From NCBI GenBank assembly GCA_029778615.1, contig JAKOPZ010000296.1, positions 1-64,000 on the forward strand: a DNA stretch of 64,000 nucleotides. The letters are read 5' to 3'. Every line of letters starts with the position of its first letter. The stretch's first letter is position 1. This document shows, piece by piece, positions 57,664 to 64,000 of the stretch. Source of the DNA: Chloroflexota bacterium (GTDB taxonomy: Bacteria > Chloroflexota > Anaerolineae > UBA4142 > SHND01). The position numbers and the translations under genes are program-made. The notes under the pieces were generated by a model. That model had not been told where the DNA came from. It did not search any database and saw nothing but the letters and a program-made list of their open reading frames with translations.

Positions 57664-58304
57664 TACGCGTCCTCTTTCAGGTCGAATCGTTCGCGCAGGC
57701 GAATGCTTCCGCGCCGCTGCGCGAGGAACTGCGCGCACAGCAGATTGCAAGCGAGGTGTCGAACCAACCGCAGCCCGACCTCGCGCTATTTTCCGTTGTT
57801 CATTTGTTCGCGTTCGAGGGAGCCGTGTTCGCGCTGCGCTGTGCCTTGAACGCGCTCGCGCAGCACAAACCGTTTGTCGTCACTCGAACGGACGCGCCGC
57901 GCGCGAGCAATCCCCCGCCGACCGCTGAAGTCCAAATTCACATGCGCGCGTTGGAACGCGCCGCGCAGCAATTTGTTTTGCATCACGCCGCGCGAAGTTT
58001 TGTGACGGACGCGAACGAACGCGCCGCGCTCGCGCAGGATTTTTCGGTGCCGCACGAAAAAATTCTCGACGCCTCAACAGACGCCTACGCGCTAACATTT
58101 CGCGCGCTCGCGCAAAATTCCACAGACGCGTTTGACGATAATGAACGCGCGGTGACCTGCGCGGAAGACGCGGCAGTGGAAATCGGCTGGCTCACGCATT
58201 TCGCCGATGCGTACTATTACCAATCCCTCACGCCGCAGTTGGAACAAGACGCCGCGCGCGCACAAACCTTGCAAGCGGAGCTGCGCGGCGAAAAACGAAA
58301 ATGA
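57660..58304 (+). CDS. Half-length GT4-like protein lacking the donor domain
   Basis: The 214-residue protein resembles only the N-terminal half of its neighbours. PDLALFSVVHLFAFEGAVFAL matches FDIVHLYTFENMTAML in the next gene, and RSFVTDANERAALAQDFSVPHEKILDAS matches the SETEGTLLAEDFNLAREKI region. It then jumps to a charged helix and stops, so the E-x7-E donor-binding domain is missing. It has no frameshift and keeps ATGA overlaps on both sides, so it may be a retained accessory or acceptor-binding subunit and need not be debris. Catalysis alone is unlikely. Confidence 0.65.
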   Translation: MIRVLFQVESFAQANASAPLREELRAQQIASEVSNQPQPDLALFSVVHLFAFEGAVFALRCALNALAQHKPFVVTRTDAPRASNPPPTAEVQIHMRALERAAQQFVLHHAARSFVTDANERAALAQDFSVPHEKILDASTDAYALTFRALAQNSTDAFDDNERAVTCAEDAAVEIGWLTHFADAYYYQSLTPQLEQDAARAQTLQAELRGEKRK

Positions 58305-59617
58305 GAAACGGCGACGCATTGAAAATCCTCTTTCGCCCGCGCCGAAATTATTCGACGCGGCGCGGCGGCGATTTGGTTTCGCTCGAACAAAGCGCGCGCG
58401 CCTTGCAAGCATTGGGAGCGGAATGTGTGATTTCGAACGACCTTACGCTCGACCTCGCGCGTTTTGACATTGTTCATTTGTACACGTTTGAAAACATGAC
58501 GGCGATGCTCGAAGATTTTGTGAATGCGCGCCGTCACAGCAAGCGCGTTGTCGTGACGCCGATTTATTGGCGGCGCGTGTATTGGGATGAAATGCGCGAA
58601 CGCAATGCCGAGACGCGCCCTGAGTTTGACCCCGCGCGAATGGACGTGAACGCACCATCGCGCCGCGCGTTGGTGCATTGGCTCGACGAACAGGCGGACC
58701 GCGTGACAATGCGCGTGATTCTGGACGCGTGCGAGAAAATTTTTCCGTTTTCCGAAACCGAAGGAACTCTGCTTGCGGAAGATTTCAACCTCGCGCGCGA
58801 AAAAATTTGTGCTGCACCGGACGGTGTGGACGAAGAATTCGCGCAAGGCGACGCGAATCGTTTTTGGGCAAAATACGCGCGGCAGCTCGGTGGCGCGCGC
58901 GATTTTATAATGACCGCCGCGCGCATCGAAGCGCAAAAAAATACACTCAACGTCATCCGCGCGTGGCGCGACGAGACGATTCCGCTCGTTTTTATCGGAC
59001 GCGCGACGGAACCCGCGTACATGCAACAATGCCGCGCCCATGCCGGCGCGCACGTTCATTTTCTCGGCGAAATGTCACCCGCCGAACTCGCGGACGCGTA
59101 TGCAGCAGCCAGAGTGCACGCCCTCGCGAGTTGGTGGGAACTCATGCCGCACTCGGCTGTCGAAGCCGCGCTCGCGCACTGCAATCTCGTCGTCACACAA
59201 AACAGCCCCGCGCGCGAAACGTTTGGCGACGCGTGTTGGCTCTGCGACCCTGCCGACACGCAGTCCATTCACGACGCGATGCGCGCGGCGTATGACGCGC
59301 CGCGTCAAACCCAACTCGCCGCGCAGTTGCGTGAACGCTTTAATTGGGAACGCACAGGAAAAATTTTGGCGAACGCGTATCGTGAATTGTTGTCACATCC
59401 CGCGCCACCGCTCGACAATGCGTATGTCGAACGTTTGCGCGAGGTGACGGCATTGCGCGCCGAAGCATACGCGCTGCGCGAATTACATTATCAAAAATTG
59501 GAACAAAACGCGCGCGAGTTACACGACTGGATGCGCGACTTGGAAAGCAGGCGCGCGGCGCGCAAAAAATTTCCGCGCCCATTCGAGGCAGCGCGGCGCT
59601 TTTGGAAACGCGTGTGA
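58301..59617 (+). CDS. GT4-like glycosyltransferase B
   Basis: The 438-residue enzyme has TRRGGDLVSLEQSARALQALG, DIVHLYTFEN, VVTPIYWRRVYWDE, MTAARIEAQKNTLNVIRAWRDE and ASWWELMPHSAVEAALAHCNLVVTQN (E-x7-E). It has the full GT-B layout. The C-terminus is a long charged helix ending RPFEAARRFWKRV. ATGA overlaps on the 5' side tie its translation to the half-length gene. It is probably cytoplasmic and loosely membrane-associated through the tail. Confidence 0.85.
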   Translation: MRNGDALKILFRPRRNYSTRRGGDLVSLEQSARALQALGAECVISNDLTLDLARFDIVHLYTFENMTAMLEDFVNARRHSKRVVVTPIYWRRVYWDEMRERNAETRPEFDPARMDVNAPSRRALVHWLDEQADRVTMRVILDACEKIFPFSETEGTLLAEDFNLAREKICAAPDGVDEEFAQGDANRFWAKYARQLGGARDFIMTAARIEAQKNTLNVIRAWRDETIPLVFIGRATEPAYMQQCRAHAGAHVHFLGEMSPAELADAYAAARVHALASWWELMPHSAVEAALAHCNLVVTQNSPARETFGDACWLCDPADTQSIHDAMRAAYDAPRQTQLAAQLRERFNWERTGKILANAYRELLSHPAPPLDNAYVERLREVTALRAEAYALRELHYQKLEQNARELHDWMRDLESRRAARKKFPRPFEAARRFWKRV

Positions 59618-59622
59618 CGAGG

Positions 59623-60918
59623 ATGAATTACAGACCGCTCTCGATTTTATTTTGGTTTCGCCGCCGCCCGTATGGACGCGGCGGTGATTTGGTCGCGTTG
59701 GAATGGACGATTGATGCGCTGCGCGAATTCAATGTAACCGCTACCATCTCGGATGACCCGACACATGACCTCGCGCCGTACGATATTGTGCATTTATACA
59801 ATTTGTGCGACCCGTATTCCGCGACCGATTACATTTTGCGCGCGGCACGCGCGCACAAGCCGACTGTTGCCACGCCGATTTATTGGAGTCACGCGCAATA
59901 TCTCGCCGCGTATGAAAACGAATCACCTGCAACCTATCCTGAATTGTTTCTCGACGCGCCCGCGCCGCAAGACCAAGCGCGCCTGCGCGCGTCGCGCCGC
60001 GAGAATGCAGAATTAGTACACGATGTTCAACAGTTGGTGTTCGACGCGGTTGGCAAAGTTTTGGTCTTGTCGAACGGCGAAGGCGAAATCATTCAAAAGG
60101 AATTTGGCATCTCGCGCGAAAAAGTTCAGCTTACGCGCTATGGCGTGAATCCGCAATATCAACGCGGTGACGCCGCGCGCTTTGAACGCGAGTTTGGCGT
60201 GCACGATTTTGTATTGTGCGCCGCGCGTTTTGAACACCGCAAAAATCAAATCGGCATCATTCGCGCATTGCGCGAGGAAAACATTCCGCTCGTGTTGGCA
60301 GGTCCCGCGCCCGAACCGCGTTATCTCGAATTGTGTAAACGCGAAGCAAGTTCGAACGTTCATTTCGTCGGCGAGCTCACGCCCGCGCAAATTGCCGATG
60401 CGGGCGCGGCCGCGCGCGTGCATGTGATGGCGAGTTGGTGGGAAGAGATGGGACAAGCCGCGCTCGAAGCGGGACTCGCGGGCTGCAATTTGGTCATGAC
60501 CCAAAATGGTCCGGGGCGCGAATACTTTGGCGACGATTGTTTTGTGTGCGACCCCGCCGACGTGAATTCGATTCGCATTGCCATTCAACGCGCGTGGGAA
60601 CGTCCGCGCACCACACAACTTGCGGAAAAAATTCGCGCGCAGTACACGTGGGAACAATCTGCCGCCGCGACGCGCGACGCGTATGATGAAATTCTCGCGG
60701 CAAAACATGTGCCGACCATTTCGCCCGACGCGTTGAGCCGCGTCACCATTCGCTTTGCCGAACACTATCACCACATCGAACGCGAACATTTGAAACTCAT
60801 CGCGGGCAAGCAAGAATTGGAAGCATGGGCGCTGGAGATGCAAGCACGCTTGGCGCAGCCCTCTCTGCGCGCTGCCTTGCGCGGCGTACTGGATTCGGCG
60901 CAAGGAAAACGCGCGTGA
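59623..60918 (+). CDS. GT4-like glycosyltransferase C
   Basis: The 431-residue enzyme has GRGGDLVALEWTIDALREF, DIVHLYNLCDPYSATDY, ATPIYWSHAQY, CAARFEHRKNQIGIIRALREENIPLVLAGP and ASWWEEMGQAALEAGLAGCNLVMTQNGPG (E-x7-E). It aligns with B over its length. ATG 59623 gives an N-terminus of the same length as B; a GTG at 59614 overlapping the upstream stop is an alternative start. The tail reads PSLRAALRGVLDSAQGKRA and its stop overlaps the next GTG. Confidence 0.85.
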   Translation: MNYRPLSILFWFRRRPYGRGGDLVALEWTIDALREFNVTATISDDPTHDLAPYDIVHLYNLCDPYSATDYILRAARAHKPTVATPIYWSHAQYLAAYENESPATYPELFLDAPAPQDQARLRASRRENAELVHDVQQLVFDAVGKVLVLSNGEGEIIQKEFGISREKVQLTRYGVNPQYQRGDAARFEREFGVHDFVLCAARFEHRKNQIGIIRALREENIPLVLAGPAPEPRYLELCKREASSNVHFVGELTPAQIADAGAAARVHVMASWWEEMGQAALEAGLAGCNLVMTQNGPGREYFGDDCFVCDPADVNSIRIAIQRAWERPRTTQLAEKIRAQYTWEQSAAATRDAYDEILAAKHVPTISPDALSRVTIRFAEHYHHIEREHLKLIAGKQELEAWALEMQARLAQPSLRAALRGVLDSAQGKRA

Positions 60919-62165
60919 ACGTTTTGCTGTTTCCGCCCACGCACGGCAGCGGTTTGGGCGAACAGTTTCGCCAAACGACCGCCGCGCTCACCGCCCAAGG
61001 AGTGTCCGTTACCTTTGCCACGGACCGCCCTTTCGATTTCAAGCCCGATGTGATTCAGCTCTTTAACGCGCCCGATATTTTCCGCGCGCTGCCGAGTTTT
61101 ATTCGAGCACGCGAGGTCGACGCGCCAATCGTCGTCAATCCGATTTATTGGAATCCCGATCGCTTTTACGAGCAAGGTCTGCCCGAAGCCGACCCTCCGC
61201 GCGGCGACGGTGCGGAATTGGAGCAGCAGATTCGGAACGCCGCGCGTGAGGCAGAACGCGCGGCACAGCGCGTGCTTTTTCGTCACGCCGCCGTCTTGAT
61301 TGCGGTCACGCCGAGCGAAGCCGAATTGCTGGCGCGCGACTTTGGCGTAGACCCCGCGCGGATTGCTATCGCAGTGGATGGGGTGATTCCGCTCTTTGCG
61401 CGCGGGACGCCCGACGCGTTTTGGCGCGAATATGGCGACCGCCTTGACAAGGCGCACGATTTTGTGTTGTGCGCGGCGCGCGTTGAAATTCGCAAAAATC
61501 AATTGAATTTGATTCGCGCGCTCCGTGCCGAGCCATTGACGCTTGTCTTTGCAGGCGAAATCCTCGCGCCCGCGTATCGCGCCGCCTGTGAAAACGCCGC
61601 ACGCGGCGGACAGGTGCGCGTATTCTTTTTGTCCTCCCTTGCGCCGCCGCTTTTGGCAAGCGCATACGCCGCCGCGCGTGCGCACGTGCTTGCGAGTTGG
61701 TATGACAATTTTGGTTTAACGCCGTTGGAAGCCGCCGTCGCCGGGTGTTCGCTGGCATTGAGTCGAGAATGTGGTGCGCGCGATTATTTGCAAAATGACG
61801 CGCACTATTTCGACCCCGCAAACCTCGACGAAATACGCGACGCGGTGTGCGCGGCGCTCGAAACGCGTCCGCCGCCACAATTGCGTGAACGTCTCTTGAG
61901 CGAATATACGTGGGCGCACACGGCGGAACAAACGCGCGCGGCGTATGAACACGCGCGCGCGTTGGGCAATCCAACCGACGGCGAATCCTATCGCGAGGAT
62001 TTGGAACGCGCGCTGCTCGCGTTCTCGGAATTCGCGCGTTTGCAAGAACATGCGCGCGCGGCATTGTGGCGCGAAAAAATGGAAATTACAGAAACGCGTG
62101 ACGCGTACGCGAACGGGCGCGTAATGCGCGTGTTGAATCAATTGACGCGCCTTGTGAAACGCTAA
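60915..62165 (+). CDS. GT4-like glycosyltransferase D
   Basis: The 416-residue enzyme starts at GTG (MNVLLFPPTHGSGLGEQFRQ) overlapping the previous stop as GTGA. It has NPIYWNPDRFYEQ, CAARVEIRKNQLNLIRAL, and ASWYDNFGLTPLEAAVAGCSLALSRE, where the first Glu of E-x7-E is Asp. That substitution may tune donor binding or lower activity. The end reads NGRVMRVLNQLTRLVKR. It is the last of the four homologues, followed by a short intergenic CTACTTG repeat. Confidence 0.85.
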   Translation: MNVLLFPPTHGSGLGEQFRQTTAALTAQGVSVTFATDRPFDFKPDVIQLFNAPDIFRALPSFIRAREVDAPIVVNPIYWNPDRFYEQGLPEADPPRGDGAELEQQIRNAAREAERAAQRVLFRHAAVLIAVTPSEAELLARDFGVDPARIAIAVDGVIPLFARGTPDAFWREYGDRLDKAHDFVLCAARVEIRKNQLNLIRALRAEPLTLVFAGEILAPAYRAACENAARGGQVRVFFLSSLAPPLLASAYAAARAHVLASWYDNFGLTPLEAAVAGCSLALSRECGARDYLQNDAHYFDPANLDEIRDAVCAALETRPPPQLRERLLSEYTWAHTAEQTRAAYEHARALGNPTDGESYREDLERALLAFSEFARLQEHARAALWREKMEITETRDAYANGRVMRVLNQLTRLVKR

Positions 62166-62195
62166 ACCTGCTACTTGCTACTTGATACTCGCTAC
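62166..62195. repeat. Short CTACTTG-type quasi-repeat
   Basis: The gap reads ACCTGCTACTTGCTACTTGA then TACTCGCTAC, a run of related seven-base phrases. The same phrases occur at 34066-34093 before the flippase-like gene. Confidence 0.6.
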
Positions 62196-63575
62196 ATGGA
62201 TTTTGTTTTTCTTTCGACGCAAGGTTGGGATGAGATGGGCGGCGCGGGACGTCCGACGCATTTCCTCGCGCGCGAATTGTTGACGCGCGGACATCGCGTT
62301 TTGTTTGTCGAATTCGTCGCCAGTGAAAAACGCGCGGCGGACAAAAATTTTTCGCTGTTGAATTTTTCCGCGTTGGGTTATACCGAAACCGCGCTGCGCC
62401 GCGCGTGGTTCGGACTCGCACCGCACTTGGATTCACGCGAAACGTTATCGCGCGCGCTCGACGCGTTTGAATCACCCAACGCCGAACGCGCGGTCGTGTA
62501 CGGTGACCCGTTCGTTCCGTTTGTAGAATGGTTTTCAATTTTTCGCGCGCGCGGGTACAAAATCGTTTATGATGCGCTCGACGATTTTGAAGCGTTTCCC
62601 GAAATCGGATTGTATTTTGCGAATCAACACGCGGAAAAATTTCTCGTCGCACAGTGCGACCTTGTGATTGCCGTTTCGACAACGCTCGCGGAAAGATTAT
62701 CGCAATGGGAACATCGCGCGCCGATTCAACTCTTGCGCCAAGGATTCGACGCAAAACTTTTTCGCACAAGTACGGAACGCTCACCGCAGCGTTCCCCGCC
62801 GTTTCGTTCCCCTGCGCGATGGAACGCTGCGGCGAGCGTTCCCTACACGCTGGGGTTTTGGGGACATGTCAACGCGTTCAACATAGACGTCGCGTTGATT
62901 GAACACGTTGCGCGCACGCGTCCGCAGTGGACGATTCAACTCATCGGACCCATTGACCACGACCCGAATTTGCCGCGCGTGCAAGAACGTTTGCGCGCGT
63001 TGCCGAATGTGCAGTTGCTCGGACGCGTCGCGCATGAGGAACTGCCGCGCTATTTGCAAGCGTTCGACGTTGCGCTGATTCCGTTTCCCGACAACGCGTT
63101 CAACCGCGCGCGCGACCCGCTCAAAGTGTTTGAATATCTGAGCGGCTACAAACCTGTCGTCGTGTCCAACACGCCGCAGTTGGCGAACATGCCGTATGTG
63201 TACCTCGCTACCACGCCGCAAGAATTCTTGGAAACAATTGAGCGCGCGGCGGCGATTCCTGTGGAACGCGCGGTGGTGGATGCGTACTTGGACAATTGCA
63301 CGTGGGCGGCGCGGCTCGACCAGCTGTTGGCGTGGCTGCGCGAAACCACACCCGCTGCCGAGTCCGCCAAACCAAATACAGCAGATTGGTACGCGGACGC
63401 GCGAACGAGCAAGAATGTCCAAGAATACATCTCGCGGTCGGAGATACTGCTTGATGAACGCACAAAGTATATTCACTCACTTGAGAGCGATATTAAAGCA
63501 AAACAAGCATATATCAACAAATTGCAATCTTCTAATTTATTTTGGAGTATAAAAAATCTATTTGCGCGAAAATGA
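62196..63575 (+). CDS. Glycosyltransferase (GT-B), TuaH-like, paralogue b with in-frame repeat insert
   Basis: The 459-residue protein parallels the gene at 53904: MDFVFLSTQGWDEMGGAGRPTH, GHRVLFVEF, VYDALDDFEAFPE, YTLGFWGHVNAFN and NAFNRARDPLKVFEYLSGYKPVVVS. Between residues about 192 and 217 an insert encodes TERSPQRSPPFRS, then PARWNAAASVPY, corresponding to the repeat at 62770-62846. In paralogue a the same place holds FEPREFQNALADAPNVLRGE, so the insert replaced a variable loop. The last 50 residues are AT-rich, coiled and end SIKNLFARK. The insert probably does not stop folding because both flanks are normal. Confidence 0.8.
   Translation: MDFVFLSTQGWDEMGGAGRPTHFLARELLTRGHRVLFVEFVASEKRAADKNFSLLNFSALGYTETALRRAWFGLAPHLDSRETLSRALDAFESPNAERAVVYGDPFVPFVEWFSIFRARGYKIVYDALDDFEAFPEIGLYFANQHAEKFLVAQCDLVIAVSTTLAERLSQWEHRAPIQLLRQGFDAKLFRTSTERSPQRSPPFRSPARWNAAASVPYTLGFWGHVNAFNIDVALIEHVARTRPQWTIQLIGPIDHDPNLPRVQERLRALPNVQLLGRVAHEELPRYLQAFDVALIPFPDNAFNRARDPLKVFEYLSGYKPVVVSNTPQLANMPYVYLATTPQEFLETIERAAAIPVERAVVDAYLDNCTWAARLDQLLAWLRETTPAAESAKPNTADWYADARTSKNVQEYISRSEILLDERTKYIHSLESDIKAKQAYINKLQSSNLFWSIKNLFARK
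62770..62846. repeat. GGAACG/CGTTCC palindromic element inside coding sequence
   Basis: The element starts GTACGGAACGCTC and ends GAGCGTTCCCTAC, forming inverted ends. It contains the palindrome with arms GGAACGCT (62821-62828) and AGCGTTCC (62835-62842) around GCGGCG, identical to the one at 10394-10415. The gene reads through it as NAAASVPY. Confidence 0.9.
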
Positions 63576-63712
63576 ATTTATTTATTTTCAATATGCGCTT
63601 TTTGTAGCGATTATTTTTCCCGTATATTGCAGTAATACAACATAAATAGGTTCTCTGCTATCTAATTTTCACGTTTTACACTTGACGCTTCACGTTTCAC
63701 GTTTTACGTCGC
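63576..63712. other. AT-rich intergenic spacer
   Basis: The 137-bp gap is much richer in A and T than any other part of the window. Its 3' end carries phrases TTCACGTTTTACAC, TTGACGCTTCACG and TTTCACGTTTTACGTC, related to the phrase in the signal-peptide region of the lipoprotein gene near 3826-3846. No gene and no convincing promoter were seen. Confidence 0.6.
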
Positions 63713-64000
63713 ATGAACATCATTTTTATGAGCCCCATTGCGTGGGACAATTCCGACGGCGCACATCGTCCCGTGCAGTTCGCGCAAGAGCTCGCGCGGC
63801 GCGGACATCGCGTGACGTACATTGAAATCGAGGCGAGCCGCGCGCCCGTTGCAAGCGAAAATCCGCGCGTGTTGAGTTTTCAGCAATTGGGTTGGGATGA
63901 GTTGAATCTGGTGCGCGCGTGGTACGGATTTGAATATGCCGCGCCGCGCGGGAACGAAGCGGCGAGGGAGAACGGGAACGAAGCGGCGTTCGTTCCGTAC
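63713..64000 (+). CDS. Glycosyltransferase (GT-B), TuaH-like, paralogue c, 3' end outside the window
   Basis: The first 96 codons are visible and stay open at the right edge. The start MNIIFMSPIAWDNSDGAHRP then VQFAQELARRGHRVTYIEIE aligns with the genes at 53904 and 62196. From about residue 79 the sequence reads PRGNEAARENGNEAAFVPY, which is not found in the paralogues at this point and comes from a GGAACG-type repeat. The gene is probably a third member of this glycosyltransferase set. The 5' spacer has no ribosome site. Confidence 0.75.
   Translation, partial: MNIIFMSPIAWDNSDGAHRPVQFAQELARRGHRVTYIEIEASRAPVASENPRVLSFQQLGWDELNLVRAWYGFEYAAPRGNEAARENGNEAAFVPY
63950..64000. repeat. GGAACG-type element inside coding sequence, cut by the window edge
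   Basis: It holds GGGAACGAAGCGGCG twice and ends CGTTCGTTCCGTAC. The frame reads GNEAA twice and then FVPY. The end phrase CGTTCCGTAC matches the end of the element at 10160-10419. Confidence 0.75.

Noticed and set aside
57660-58304. Plain pseudogene
   Set aside because: The frame is open, start and stop overlap both neighbours in the operon style, and no decay is visible; a functional short protein is as likely.

Overview
The window is bacterial and looks chromosomal. It is moderately GC-rich, with a striking excess of the tetramer CGCG in every gene. No tRNA, rRNA, CRISPR array, transposase or phage gene was seen. Gene content points to Chloroflexota, probably an Anaerolineae-like lineage: a DUF348/G5 lipoprotein with a propeller, tandem alkaline-phosphatase-superfamily proteins, an MshA-like glycosyltransferase, Pro/Thr-rich exported proteins and many short palindromic intergenic repeats. 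That placement is an inference from gene content; no marker gene fixes it.

Layout. 0.1-3.4 kb (minus): a phospholipase-D/SNF2 helicase fusion. 3.4-3.8 kb: a tandem 39-40 bp repeat array. 3.8-11.8 kb: a G5/propeller lipoprotein, a glycoside hydrolase fused to an O-antigen ligase, a UDP-xylose-synthase-like SDR, a second O-antigen ligase and a GtrA protein. 11.9-27.2 kb: mixed housekeeping and accessory genes (a lipoprotein, two MFS exporters, a probable pentameric ligand-gated ion channel homologue, a winged-helix protein, an SDR, a MerR regulator, a divergent arginase, cupin, HAD, MOSC, DUF2568, a YjbR remnant, a GT4, a cNMP/HD-GYP protein, a peptide-type substrate-binding protein and secG). 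27.4-35.1 kb: an NDP-sugar epimerase, a sulfotransferase, a Wzt-like ATPase, two AP-superfamily proteins and a flippase-like membrane protein. 35.2-51.6 kb: a run of GT-C membrane glycosyltransferases, including five divergent paralogues, interrupted by a toxin-antitoxin pair, a PhoD-like phosphatase and a GH31 enzyme. 51.6-64.0 kb: a PQQ-type sugar dehydrogenase, a second sulfotransferase and a tightly packed set of cytoplasmic glycosyltransferases that runs off the right edge.

Taken together, most of 27-64 kb, plus 5.7-11.7 kb, encodes synthesis, polymerisation, export and decoration (probably including sulfation) of a surface polysaccharide or glycolipid. Cytoplasmic GT2/GT4 enzymes would build the oligosaccharide from nucleotide sugars. 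GT-C enzymes would add residues from lipid-linked donors outside the membrane. Wzy/ligase-type proteins would polymerise or attach it, and an ABC ATPase would drive export; its permease is not in the window.

The most unusual feature is the repeat landscape. Several families of short palindromes sit between genes, over stop codons and inside reading frames without breaking them. One family bounded by GGAACG/CGTTCC arms lies in-frame in at least three different glycan genes and reads the same peptide (xAAxVPY) each time. Other notable items are a six-hairpin structured leader at 55.27-55.44 kb, -10 boxes placed so close to start codons that leaderless transcripts are expected, and terminator-like hairpins with the stop codon in the loop.
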